The notes under the pieces were generated by a model. It saw only the letters and a program-made list of their open reading frames with translations. It made no database searches and was not told where the DNA came from. From a virus, in the IMG/VR virus record IMGVR_UViG_3300048927_000817, positions 1 to 39,230 of that record: 39,230 bases of DNA; one strand, given 5' to 3'. This document shows positions 1 to 7,437 of this stretch, piece by piece (position 1 is the stretch's first letter; each line of letters begins with the position of its first letter). Position numbers and translations under genes: made by a program.

Positions 1-1083
1 TTATCCTGCTTTTTCAACGGGATCAGCGTCGCTAGCCAAAACGGGATTTCCGGCGCTAGCCAAAACCTGCATTGCAAGTTCGGCCATCTTGGCCTGCTCT
101 GCATCGCGGGTATAGCGGCTCACTTCACTGTCGGTTTTATGGCCGGTGATCGATTTGATGAGCTGGTTCGATAGCCCAACTTCGGCCATGCGGCGCGATG
201 CAGCTTTGCGCAGCCCATGCATGGCGAAGCCGTCCAGGCCTGCCGCCCGGCACTTGCGCCCGAACCACATGCCGAAGCTATCATAGGTGTAGGGTGAACC
301 CTTCGCGCTGATGATGTAGGCTAGGTGGCCGGTCTTCGTGGCAGCAATGCTTTTTGCGAGCTTGGGGTGAATTGGGATTTCGACGGTCGTGTCCGTCTTG
401 ATCTGCTTGACCTTGATCCTGCCGTTTCTCAGGTGTTGGGGCCCCATCAGGCGGACGTCTGACTTCCGCTGCGCGGTGTACAACGCGAGGTCGAACGCTA
501 GCCGTGCCGTCGTCCCGAGCGGATAGGCGGCTTCGAAGATTGCGATCTGCTCTTCCTGCCAGGTCGGGAAGCCGCCCTTTCGGGTCTTGAGCGCCCGCAC
601 TGCTCGCGCCGGGTTGTCGGTCCGCATCCCCTGGCGCTGGGCAAAGTCGAAAAGCTGCCCGAGTCGTTTGCGAAGATTGTTGGCTGCGCTCGGTGTCGCC
701 TTCATGCCGATCAAGAGGTTGGAGACGTGCTTCGCTGTCATCGTGGCTGCGTTGCGGTCACCATACTTGGCTCGGAAACGCTCCAGTTCGCCGCGATAGG
801 TCTCGCGGGTCGTGGCCTTGAGATCGGACCATTCCGTGCTCTTGTAGAAGCGGGTGATCAGGTCGTCGAAACTGCCCGGTTTGACGCGGGCCTCCCCGAC
901 CTTGATCTGGCCGTTCTTCTGCCAATTCGTGTAGGCCTCGGTGAACTCAGGCGTCCCGACGGCGGCAGGCACGTAGATCGTTTGCCATCCCGTGCGACGG
1001 AGCCTAATTCGCTCCGTGCCGCGGTTGTCGATGAACGCGCTGGCGTACTTGGGAAGCACCCGGTTCAGTCTAGGTCTGCCCAT
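1..1083 (-). CDS. int: Tyrosine site-specific integrase
   Basis: Phage integrase that would recombine attP with the host attB. It is 360 residues long. The catalytic set of the tyrosine recombinase family is visible: Arg206 in TAQRKSDVRL, His289 and Arg292 in HGLR, His315 in TGHKTD and the nucleophile Tyr324 in SRYTRD. The N-terminal part (about residues 70-165) looks like the SAM-like core-binding domain. The frame stays open upstream to 1290, but the start at 1083 was chosen because the extra N-terminus reads like out-of-frame sequence from the gene before it. It overlaps the 57-codon gene upstream by 19 bases and is the last gene of the leftward operon. The attachment site is expected just left of base 1, outside the window. 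Confidence 0.93.
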   Translation of the reverse strand: MGRPRLNRVLPKYASAFIDNRGTERIRLRRTGWQTIYVPAAVGTPEFTEAYTNWQKNGQIKVGEARVKPGSFDDLITRFYKSTEWSDLKATTRETYRGELERFRAKYGDRNAATMTAKHVSNLLIGMKATPSAANNLRKRLGQLFDFAQRQGMRTDNPARAVRALKTRKGGFPTWQEEQIAIFEAAYPLGTTARLAFDLALYTAQRKSDVRLMGPQHLRNGRIKVKQIKTDTTVEIPIHPKLAKSIAATKTGHLAYIISAKGSPYTYDSFGMWFGRKCRAAGLDGFAMHGLRKAASRRMAEVGLSNQLIKSITGHKTDSEVSRYTRDAEQAKMAELAMQVLASAGNPVLASDADPVEKAG

Positions 1084-1238
1084 TCGTTCGATTCTCTGGC
1101 TTTCTTGTGATCGCCCGGAATGATGACGATTTTGCCAAGCGGGTCTATCTCGATTTTTGCGATGTTCAGGCCTGCCGCCAGCGTGCCAGATGCAGCCCGC
1201 TTCACGTCGGCCTGGGTAAATCTCGCAGGAGCCGTCAC
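1065..1238 (-). CDS. Small protein preceding integrase, function unknown
   Basis: A 57-residue protein starting at GTG 1238, which overlaps the stop of the MazG-like gene as GTGA. An AAAGGA ribosome site lies about eight bases upstream. The sequence (VTAPARFTQADVKRAASGTL, then a stretch around KIEIDPLGKIVII) resembles short proteins often found just before the integrase in alphaproteobacterial prophages; I recall no proven function for them. Its position suggests a role in directionality or integrase control, but no clear helix-turn-helix is visible, so excisionase activity is only a guess. A longer reading from 1433 is rejected because it covers the MazG-like gene in another frame. Confidence 0.7.
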   Translation of the reverse strand: MTAPARFTQADVKRAASGTLAAGLNIAKIEIDPLGKIVIIPGDHKKARESNEWADLD

Positions 1239-1708
1239 TTTTGAAGTCCTTTCTCTTGCTGGGAGAGGTGGAGGCGGTGCGGAAAGCCATTGGCTTCGCT
1301 GGTTTTGTTGAACTTCGCGGCGGTTACCGTTGCGAGATCGAGGCCATAGGTACGGGCGATCGTGTCCAGGCAGACGATGCAATCGCCCAACTCTTCGCCG
1401 AGCTTCTCGGTGGTCGTGCGGCTTCCCTTCCATCCGCGTTGTTCGCGGACCAGCTTCTTGACCTCGTTCTGCACCTCGCCCGCTTCGCCGCCGAACTCGT
1501 TGGACGCATAGAGCGGATCTTCACCGTCACCTTGCGCCCAAGCCGCCCACCGCGCGCCGTTGACGCGCCGGAGCTGGGAAAGGAAGTCCTCGCCGAGGGT
1601 CCGCGCCGGTTCCGGTTCGGGCGTCTGGTGATCGCACGGCTCAGTGCGGAGCCAGGCGTGATCCTTGAAACCGGTGTCGTCGCACATCGTGCAATCGGGC
1701 TTGCTCAT
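1235..1708 (-). CDS. MazG-like nucleotide pyrophosphohydrolase with N-terminal Cys cluster
   Basis: A 157-residue protein. The all-alpha NTP pyrophosphohydrolase (MazG/dUTPase-like) signature is visible: acidic residues in NEFGGEAGEVQNEVKK followed by EELGDCIVCLD, the E-x3-E plus E-E-x2-D metal-binding pattern. The family hydrolyses (d)NTPs to monophosphate and pyrophosphate, which in phages fits pool cleaning or blunting alarmone signalling. The first 30 residues carry a CxxC pair and a CxH pair (CTMC and PCDH) that could bind zinc, an addition to the usual minimal domain. The start at 1708 overlaps the methyltransferase stop (ATGA), so the two are probably translationally coupled. Substrate is unknown. 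Confidence 0.8.
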   Translation of the reverse strand: MSKPDCTMCDDTGFKDHAWLRTEPCDHQTPEPEPARTLGEDFLSQLRRVNGARWAAWAQGDGEDPLYASNEFGGEAGEVQNEVKKLVREQRGWKGSRTTTEKLGEELGDCIVCLDTIARTYGLDLATVTAAKFNKTSEANGFPHRLHLSQQEKGLQK

Positions 1709-3366
1709 GCTGCCTTTACCTCCTGTTCGGCGATCTCGTCGGCCATGTTGGCGCGCACGAGAGCTTCGGCGATTGGCGGGCACACGCTGTTGCCGCACTT
1801 CGCCACCTGGGCGGTCTTGGTGATGGGGGCGCCGTGGGCGTCGGTGTCGATCTGGTAGTCGGCGGGGAAGCCCTGCGCGTTGAACAGCTCGCGCGGCGTC
1901 AGCATCCGCATGCCGATATCGACAATCACATATTCCTCACCCTCGATCGTCACGGTCACGAGGCCGAAGCGGGCTTGATGCGTGATGGTGTGGAGAGGCT
2001 CGTCTAGTTCCTGCCCATGCTGCGCGGCGCTGTAGTACTTCAGCAGGAAGGCGCGGACCTCGCCCATGTGGGTTCCGCCAGCGCTAACCGTGTGGAGCGG
2101 TGTTTCAACGCTTTGGCCGTCACGGCAGGTGCCGCGCAGCTTTACCAAGCTGGATGCCACGACAGCATGCCGCGGAGCGCCTGCCATTACAGTATGCAGG
2201 GGGTCGCCGAGATCCACGCCCTGTCCGTTCTGCGCGAACTTCTGCATGAAAGCGGCCACAACGCATGCATCGGCCTTGGTGGTGGTCGTCGGATAGGGCT
2301 GCTCGGGGCCGGTCGGTCCGCTCTGACCGCGCCTGCCACCGCAGCCGACGACCACTGGTGAGACGACGGCCTCCACCAAGCCGAGCGGCGCACTGCCGCC
2401 GGGGCGCTTCACGAAGCTGTTCGCCGTCACCGTGTGCAACGGCTCGTCTGCCGCGTGACCGATCGCGCCGGAACGGAACTTGGTGATGTGCGGCATGACG
2501 ACGGCCATCTCGCCGCCCTTGGCCGTCGTTATGGTCCGCAGCGGCTCATCACCGGGATAGAAGCGGTCGCCTGCCCAGTTCGTGTTGCAGATCGGCACGA
2601 CGAATGGGGCCGGGTTGTTGACGACGAACTTCATGATGCCGTGGGCGATCCGGCGCAGGGTCTTTTCGGCCAGCGGCTTCTTCCGTTCGAAGATGGATGG
2701 GCACGGTATCGACCAATCGATGATTTCGGCCGCGGTGCGCCAGGGCTTGCGCTGGCCGCTCAGGACTTCGGTGGAGCCGGGCTTGCCGTGCGTGGGCTTG
2801 GGCCAGACGATGGGCTTGCCGTCACACCGGGCGATCATGAAGAGGCGCTTGCGGATCGTCGGTGCGCCATAGTCGCAGGCCCGCAGCTCCTTCCACTGGA
2901 GGCGGTATCCGGCCTTGCGCAGGGCCTTGCACCACTTGTCGAACGTCTCGCCCGCCCGCTCCTTGATCGGTTTGCCCTCCTTGCAGAGCGGCCCCCAAGT
3001 GCGGAATTCCTCGACGTTCTCCAGCAGGATCACGTCGGGCCTAACGCGCTCGGCCCACATCACCACGACCCACGCGAGATCGCGGATGGACTTTTCGCGA
3101 GGCTTGCCGCCCTTCGCCTTCGAGAAGTGCTTACAGTCCGGCGAGAACCAGGCGAGGTCCACGTGCCGTCCCCGCACCACATCGCGAGGGTCGATCTGCC
3201 AAATGTTGTTGCGGATATGCATGGTGCCGGGGTGGTTGGCCTCGTGCATGCGGATCGCCTGTTCGTCGTGGTTGATGGCTATGTCCACGGCGCGGCCAAG
3301 CGCGGCCTCGATCCCGGTGGAGGCGCCGCCGCCCCCGGCGAAGTTGTCGACGATGATGCCAGTCAT
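1705..3366 (-). CDS. DNA (cytosine-5) methyltransferase with repeated recognition region
   Basis: A 553-residue C5 cytosine methyltransferase. Motif I is DNFAGGGGAS (7-16, SAM binding). Motif IV carries catalytic Cys78 in SPDCKHFS, where the usual PCQ is PDC. Motif VI is ENVEEF (116-121), motif VIII surrounds RKRLFMIAR (172-180), and motifs IX/X are LTPRELFNAQGFP (489-501) and KCGNSVCPP (523-531). Between motifs VIII and IX lies a long region with six copies of an xPLHTVT-type motif (274, 308, 356, 388, 422, 456), mostly 34 residues apart, where a target-recognition domain is expected. Probably it protects phage DNA from host restriction. Both ends overlap their neighbours by four bases. The start at 3366 replaces a longer reading whose N-terminus is shadow sequence. 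Confidence 0.92.
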   Translation of the reverse strand: MTGIIVDNFAGGGGASTGIEAALGRAVDIAINHDEQAIRMHEANHPGTMHIRNNIWQIDPRDVVRGRHVDLAWFSPDCKHFSKAKGGKPREKSIRDLAWVVVMWAERVRPDVILLENVEEFRTWGPLCKEGKPIKERAGETFDKWCKALRKAGYRLQWKELRACDYGAPTIRKRLFMIARCDGKPIVWPKPTHGKPGSTEVLSGQRKPWRTAAEIIDWSIPCPSIFERKKPLAEKTLRRIAHGIMKFVVNNPAPFVVPICNTNWAGDRFYPGDEPLRTITTAKGGEMAVVMPHITKFRSGAIGHAADEPLHTVTANSFVKRPGGSAPLGLVEAVVSPVVVGCGGRRGQSGPTGPEQPYPTTTTKADACVVAAFMQKFAQNGQGVDLGDPLHTVMAGAPRHAVVASSLVKLRGTCRDGQSVETPLHTVSAGGTHMGEVRAFLLKYYSAAQHGQELDEPLHTITHQARFGLVTVTIEGEEYVIVDIGMRMLTPRELFNAQGFPADYQIDTDAHGAPITKTAQVAKCGNSVCPPIAEALVRANMADEIAEQEVKAA

Positions 3367-4250
3367 GCTGCTTTCCTCAGGGTATCGCGCAGTACGATGG
3401 CCCGTTCGAACTCTTGGGCTTCGACCGCCTTCGCCAGAGCGTCTGCCAGGCGCTGAGCGCCGTGGGGGTGAAGGCGCCGGGGGGCGACGCGCGGATCGCA
3501 GAGGAAAAGCTCCCAATTCGACACATGCGTGTGATCGCGCAGGCCGGGGCCGAAGATCACCATCCAGCGCCCATTGATCCCGCCGTAGCAGCGGCCGCGC
3601 ATGAGATGTCCGCGGTGCGTGCGGAAGTAGCGCATTGAGCCGTGCTCGATTTTTACCTTGTCGCGATCGAGGTTGTGGCCATACGAGCCGATCTCGCTCT
3701 CATCTGGCCAACCGTCCGGACCGCGGCGGAAACGGTGCGTACCGGTACGGCGCTCGTGTTCCATGTCCCACTTTGCATTGAAGTAGGCCATCGGATCGGG
3801 AACGGGGCTGTCGATCTTCACCTCTTCGGTAAAGCCTCGCTCGATCAGGTGCGCGCGAGCGCGACGCAACGCTGCTTCGAATGCCTTGCCGATCAGATAC
3901 GGCATCTTTTCGCGGCGATCGAAGTCGTACTTGCCACCGTGGCTGTTCACCGTCACGACCTGCTGGAAGAACTCAATCTCCATGCCGATCGGGTAAACGT
4001 GAGCGGATAGCCACAGGTCTCCGGCCGGAGTGGGGCGGCGGCCTTCGCGGTGATACTTGCCGATGATCTTGTGATGCTCCTCGACCTGCGGGTCACGGCC
4101 GATCTGGAAGCCGAAGTCGGCAAGCACCGCCAGAAGGCGATTGAACGTTTCATAGTCGGGGCGATTCCAGAACTTGCGGCGATCCAGTTCGCCGGTGTTG
4201 CTGCGAACGAAGAGTTTCGTGTCGTGCAGGCGGAAGCTGCGGTCGGTCAT
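3363..4250 (-). CDS. Phage protein of unknown function with UVR-like C-terminus
   Basis: A 295-residue protein that I do not recognise as a whole. The first 230 residues are rich in aromatic and charged residues and contain several His/Asp/Glu clusters (for example EEHHKIIGKYHREGRR and HGGKYDFDRREKMPY), but no catalytic pattern I can name. The last 30 residues, around LADALAKAVEAQEFERAIVL, match the UVR motif (a helical hairpin seen in UvrB/UvrC and McsA that binds partner proteins). It lies between a cupin-like gene and the methyltransferase, with ATGA overlaps at both ends, so all three are probably made together. A role in DNA modification is possible from context only. Confidence 0.75.
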   Translation of the reverse strand: MTDRSFRLHDTKLFVRSNTGELDRRKFWNRPDYETFNRLLAVLADFGFQIGRDPQVEEHHKIIGKYHREGRRPTPAGDLWLSAHVYPIGMEIEFFQQVVTVNSHGGKYDFDRREKMPYLIGKAFEAALRRARAHLIERGFTEEVKIDSPVPDPMAYFNAKWDMEHERRTGTHRFRRGPDGWPDESEIGSYGHNLDRDKVKIEHGSMRYFRTHRGHLMRGRCYGGINGRWMVIFGPGLRDHTHVSNWELFLCDPRVAPRRLHPHGAQRLADALAKAVEAQEFERAIVLRDTLRKAA

Positions 4251-4756
4251 GCGCGATGCTCCCCTGGGATGGTGGTCGGCGAGAGGTCGCCGTGTTCGCC
4301 GCAGCCACGGCCGGTGCGGCTGCTGTCGTGTTCGTTGGTGAAATCCTGCCAGTGGACCCAGCCATGTTCGCAGGCGAAGCCCCATTCCCGGACCTTCGGG
4401 CCAGTCATGAACAGGGAGATCGCGCGTTCGCCGGGGATCACTTCGAGGCGGTGGAGCGCTTCGGCGGGCCGATAGATCACGTCCCCGGCCTTGCGGACGA
4501 AGGTGCCTTCCGGCGTGTGCTCGATGTAGCTGCCGAACAGCAGCAGGCTGGTGTTCGGCCACGGGTGATCGTGCATCGCCCGGTCATCATCGCTCTTGAG
4601 GATGTGGTGGAGGTAGACGTTCGCGCTCTCGTTGCGCGGGATCACCCACCAGCGGTGCATGTAGTCGTCGCCGATCGTGTAGTCGCGCGGGCGCGCCATT
4701 ACGCCTGCGGCCCAATCCTGCATCTGCGGCAGGGTCGCGTAGGGAACGCCGCTCAT
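4247..4756 (-). CDS. Cupin-like phage protein, function unknown
   Basis: A 169-residue protein with a pattern typical of a cupin/RmlC-like beta barrel: MHDHPWPNTSLLLFGSY (an HxH motif near residues 62-64), then GDVIYRPAEALHRLEV with a third His at the place expected for the second cupin motif. Such barrels bind a metal or a small substrate; the reaction cannot be read from sequence. Proteins of this type, with a conserved YMHRWWVIPRN segment like the one here, recur in phage early regions. The start at 4756 overlaps the upstream stop by four bases (ATGA), and the end overlaps the next gene in the same way, which indicates translational coupling. Confidence 0.78.
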   Translation of the reverse strand: MSGVPYATLPQMQDWAAGVMARPRDYTIGDDYMHRWWVIPRNESANVYLHHILKSDDDRAMHDHPWPNTSLLLFGSYIEHTPEGTFVRKAGDVIYRPAEALHRLEVIPGERAISLFMTGPKVREWGFACEHGWVHWQDFTNEHDSSRTGRGCGEHGDLSPTTIPGEHRA

Positions 4757-5007
4757 GCCGCGTTTGCCGTCTTCGGATCTCCGAGCGTGGAGCCGGGAAG
4801 ATGGCCGGGAACGGGAAGGGTGAACGGTGCGCGCAAAGAGGCCGGAGCGGGCAGCGGGTGCGAAGCGCGGCGGGCGCGCAAGATGCAGTCCGCAACCTTG
4901 TAGTTGCCCACGGCCAACATCAATTCGAGGGTTTCGCGGGCCTTCGGCAAATCGTCGGCAAAGACAGCATGTGCCAAGTCCGAAAACATTTCATTGTCGA
5001 TCTTCAT
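4753..5007 (-). CDS. Small hypothetical protein
   Basis: An 84-residue protein with a strong GGAGGAATT ribosome site directly before ATG 5007. The first 45 residues (MKIDNEMFSDLAHAVFADDL, then a stretch around RETLELMLAVGNYKVADC) look like two or three helices. The C-terminal 35 residues are rich in Pro and Ala and look unstructured. I do not recognise the family. It starts 12 bases after the sliding-clamp gene ends and overlaps the cupin-like gene by four bases, so it belongs to the same operon. Confidence 0.7.
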   Translation of the reverse strand: MKIDNEMFSDLAHAVFADDLPKARETLELMLAVGNYKVADCILRARRASHPLPAPASLRAPFTLPVPGHLPGSTLGDPKTANAA

Positions 5008-5019
5008 GGAATTCCTCCC

Positions 5020-6117
5020 TCAAACGCGCATGGGCATGACGCCGCAGACGGTGCCGTCGCGGACGGTTCGGCGGATCAGGGCGACTGCGGTGGAGTCAGC
5101 CTGGTGGATTTCGACGGTATCTCCGCCAACGGCTTCGAGCGCGCCCGCGAGGTAAGAGACATTGAAACCCGTCTTGAATCCGGTCTCACAACTCGCGGGC
5201 ACTTGCTCGCTCGCCTCCCCCGAGCTGCTGGCATCGGACATCCGCAGATCGATGACCCCGTTTCCCCGCTCGAACACGATTGAGCGGGATTTCTCAGTCC
5301 CGATCAGTTCGATTCGGCGAAGCGCCTTGCGGAGAGTTTCAGGGTCGGCGGAGAGTGGGTTCTCTACGTCCTCCGGGATGACACGTCGGTAATCGGGGAA
5401 TGTAGCTTCCACGAGATTGCCGGTGATGCTGACTTCGCCGATCGTCGCGCGGATCTTGCGCTGGTCCCACACGAGGTCGACGCTAGGCGCTTCGGCGGAG
5501 AGCCGTTCCAGCACGCGGGCGAACTCGACGGGGACGATCACCTCCGGCGCATCGCCCGGCCATTCCGTGTCCGTGTCAAGCACGACGATGGTGTGACCGT
5601 TGGTGCAGGCAACCCGAAGCTTCCCGGCCTCGGCATTGAGGAACAGCCCCGAGAGTTGCGGCCGGGCCTGCTCGTTCAGCGTTGACCAGGCGGTGCGGGA
5701 TATCAGCCGCGCGAGATCCTTACCGGCGAAGACTGTGCCCGAGGCCTCGTTTTCAGACGGCATCAGCGGGAAGTCAGTGGCTGGCAGCGCGGGCAGAACC
5801 CATCGGCTGCGGCCGGACTTCACCGTCATGCGGCTGTCCTTCAGCGAAAACGACATCTGCGCGCCTTCGGAGGCCGCCGCGCCTGCGAGCGCGGACAGCT
5901 TCTTCGCGTCGATCGTCGTCGACAGGCCGGACCCGCTGACCAGCGGCACAAGCTGGCGGTACTCGGTGTCGAGGTTGCTGGTGACAATCTCCAGTTCGCC
6001 GCCCTTCGTCTCGATGCGGGCGTTGGCAAGGATGGGAATCGTGTTCGTGCCCTTCACGATGGCGGCAGCAGACTTCATGGCGCGCGACAGCACACCAGCC
6101 TCGATGATCATCGTCAT
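5020..6117 (-). CDS. dnaN-like: DNA polymerase III beta subunit (sliding clamp) homologue
   Basis: A 365-residue protein, the usual length of a bacterial beta clamp. Family features include the N-terminal strand IIEAGVLSRAMKSAAAIV, the NTIPILANARIE segment, TDFPLMPSE (about 115-123) between domains 1 and 2, the VACTNGHTIVVLD region in domain 2, and the C-terminal VMPMRV that forms part of the hydrophobic partner-binding pocket. As a clamp it would ring DNA and hold polymerase III. Phages rarely carry their own copy, and here it lies in the leftward operon, away from the primase-helicase genes. AGGAG precedes ATG 6117; an internal ATG two codons later is possible. Host replication takeover is an inference. 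Confidence 0.9.
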   Translation of the reverse strand: MTMIIEAGVLSRAMKSAAAIVKGTNTIPILANARIETKGGELEIVTSNLDTEYRQLVPLVSGSGLSTTIDAKKLSALAGAAASEGAQMSFSLKDSRMTVKSGRSRWVLPALPATDFPLMPSENEASGTVFAGKDLARLISRTAWSTLNEQARPQLSGLFLNAEAGKLRVACTNGHTIVVLDTDTEWPGDAPEVIVPVEFARVLERLSAEAPSVDLVWDQRKIRATIGEVSITGNLVEATFPDYRRVIPEDVENPLSADPETLRKALRRIELIGTEKSRSIVFERGNGVIDLRMSDASSSGEASEQVPASCETGFKTGFNVSYLAGALEAVGGDTVEIHQADSTAVALIRRTVRDGTVCGVMPMRV

Positions 6118-6243
6118 CGGCTTACTCCTGTGGGTTGTTGGATCGCCGCCGCCTTGGCGGGGGGGGGGTATTGCGGGCGACGGCGATCCGGGTGCGATCG
6201 AGGCGAGTTGGGTTGAGGTCGCCTCGACCAGCGGGGGGTTACG
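6118..6243 (-). other. Intergenic region with two inverted repeats and a G10 run
   Basis: A 126-base gap in an otherwise packed operon. It holds a perfect 9-bp inverted repeat TCGAGGCGA (6198-6206) / TCGCCTCGA (6219-6227), a second perfect 9-bp repeat GGATCGCCG (6140-6148) / CGGCGATCC (6181-6189) enclosing the small hairpin CCGCCTTGGCGG (6149-6160), and ten G in a row at 6159-6168. No T run follows the hairpins on the transcribed strand, so a classic intrinsic terminator is unlikely. It may be an attenuator, a processing site or a regulatory leader for the clamp gene. Confidence 0.6.
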
Positions 6244-6438
6244 TCACGGCCAGAGCCGATAAATTGCGAGTGCGATCACCGCGGCGCCGAGCACCGCGCA
6301 GGCCCAGGTGAGAACGAACCACTGCCAGCGGGCGAGCGTCACCAGCAGGGCAATGCGGTCGATCAGAACCGCGTCGTCCAGCTCCAGCGCGTCGGCATCG
6401 TACTGGAAGTAGTACGGGCGGAGGTCCTCGTGCTTCAT
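6244..6438 (-). CDS. Small single-pass membrane protein
   Basis: A 64-residue protein. Residues 1-20 are acidic and aromatic (MKHEDLRPYYFQYDADALEL). Then comes a probable membrane helix around WFVLTWACAVLGAAVIALAI near the C-terminus, ending with YRLWP. The arrangement suggests the N-terminus is cytoplasmic. Short early membrane proteins in phages can affect the host envelope or superinfection, but nothing here shows that. ATG 6438 overlaps the preceding stop as ATGA. A longer upstream reading is out-of-frame shadow of the neighbouring gene. Confidence 0.65.
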   Translation of the reverse strand: MKHEDLRPYYFQYDADALELDDAVLIDRIALLVTLARWQWFVLTWACAVLGAAVIALAIYRLWP

Positions 6439-6929
6439 GCAGCCATCCTTTCCGGTGCCTGCACCTGCGTCGTGCGGCGATCCCGCCACGGCACGGTGAC
6501 TTCGAGAGCGCGGGAGAGCGTCGCGAGATCTCGCCAGTTCGCCAGCGTCTCGGCGGTGGGGTTCTGGGTGTGGCGCTCCGCCGCGCGGTTGGTCGCCTCG
6601 CCAAGTTCCCGGCCCCAACGGAGCGGGGAGCAAAGCGTGGTCGCCAGCAGCGAGCGCGCCTCCCATTCCTCCATCAGGTAATCCTTGCGGCCGGGCTGGC
6701 AGTTGCCGGGATAGTGGACCACCGGGCGGCGGATATCGTTGTAATCCGCCTCATCCTCGGCAGACAGCGCAGCGATGTCGCAGCCTGCAAGGACGCAGAT
6801 GGCTTTCCACGGGCGAAGCACACGGTCGGCGGCCTCGTCGGACCACTTGCCGTTCCTGACCATGCCGGAGACGACGTTCGCGCGGGCACGCCAGACGCGA
6901 TTGGCGATGGTGGCGAGTTCGTCAGCCAT
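6435..6929 (-). CDS. Hypothetical early phage protein
   Basis: A 164-residue protein of unknown family. It is mainly helical by composition, with a basic N-terminal third (ANRVWRARANVVSGMVRNGK), a central segment containing HYPGNCQPGRKDY, and a conserved-looking WEARSLLATTLCSPLRWGRE stretch. No known motif is visible. It overlaps the upstream gene by eight bases and the small membrane protein gene by four, so it is part of the promoter-proximal block of the left operon, where phages often place host-takeover or anti-defence functions. Confidence 0.68.
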   Translation of the reverse strand: MADELATIANRVWRARANVVSGMVRNGKWSDEAADRVLRPWKAICVLAGCDIAALSAEDEADYNDIRRPVVHYPGNCQPGRKDYLMEEWEARSLLATTLCSPLRWGRELGEATNRAAERHTQNPTAETLANWRDLATLSRALEVTVPWRDRRTTQVQAPERMAA

Positions 6930-7437
6930 CGGCTTGATCCAGATTGCGCAGGCCGATGCCGGTGCGATGCTTGATGCCGCCCGAGAGCTTCTTCACGCCG
7001 AAGCCACGTTCCGTCATGGCGAAGCCGAAACGGATCAAGGTCCACTGATCCGGGTTGAACAGGCCGGTGTCGGCCATCCAGAGCCGGAAATCATCGAATA
7101 GAGCGGACGACTTCGTTTCGTGGCGGCCGCCGATCACACAGCGGGCGCGGAGCCATTCGCTCAGGGCGTCTCCGCGTTCCACCGGAGAGCCGAGGCCGAA
7201 AGCAGTAGGGGCGGCATGCTGGAAGTCGGCTTCGGCCTGCGCCAGATCGTCCGTGGCGAGGCGCAAAGCGTTCTGAGCGCGCATGACCTCGCGGTATGCA
7301 TCGTTCTTGCGCTCCTGCGCATCCCGCACCGCACCGGCAAGGGCCATGAGTTCGGAAAGGTCGGGGCCGTCGTTCTCGACGACCTTGATGTGGGCGCGTG
7401 TCGTAGCCGCGCGCCGGGCGGTGCTGCGCGCCGTCAC
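6922..7437 (-). CDS. Coiled-coil protein with P4-primase-type winged-helix C-terminus
   Basis: A 171-residue protein. Residues 25-75 form an Ala/Glu/Arg-rich helix that looks like a coiled coil. Residues about 112-165 (LFDDFRLWMADTGL, then RFGFAMTERGFGVKK and GIKHRTGIGL) resemble the winged-helix domain that normally ends D5/P4-family primase-helicases. Here that domain stands apart from any helicase. It may bind DNA or act as a partner for the helicase encoded on the right arm; this is inference. The start is GTG 7437, overlapping the previous stop as GTGA. The family name is tentative. Confidence 0.65.
   Translation of the reverse strand: MTARSTARRAATTRAHIKVVENDGPDLSELMALAGAVRDAQERKNDAYREVMRAQNALRLATDDLAQAEADFQHAAPTAFGLGSPVERGDALSEWLRARCVIGGRHETKSSALFDDFRLWMADTGLFNPDQWTLIRFGFAMTERGFGVKKLSGGIKHRTGIGLRNLDQADG

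Noticed and set aside
1084-1290. N-terminal extension of the integrase to 1290.
   Set aside because: It reads as another frame of the 57-codon and MazG-like genes and has no integrase-like sequence.
2434-3577. Overlapping plus-strand frames opposite the cytosine methyltransferase.
   Set aside because: The minus strand carries all methyltransferase motifs; the plus frames are shadows.
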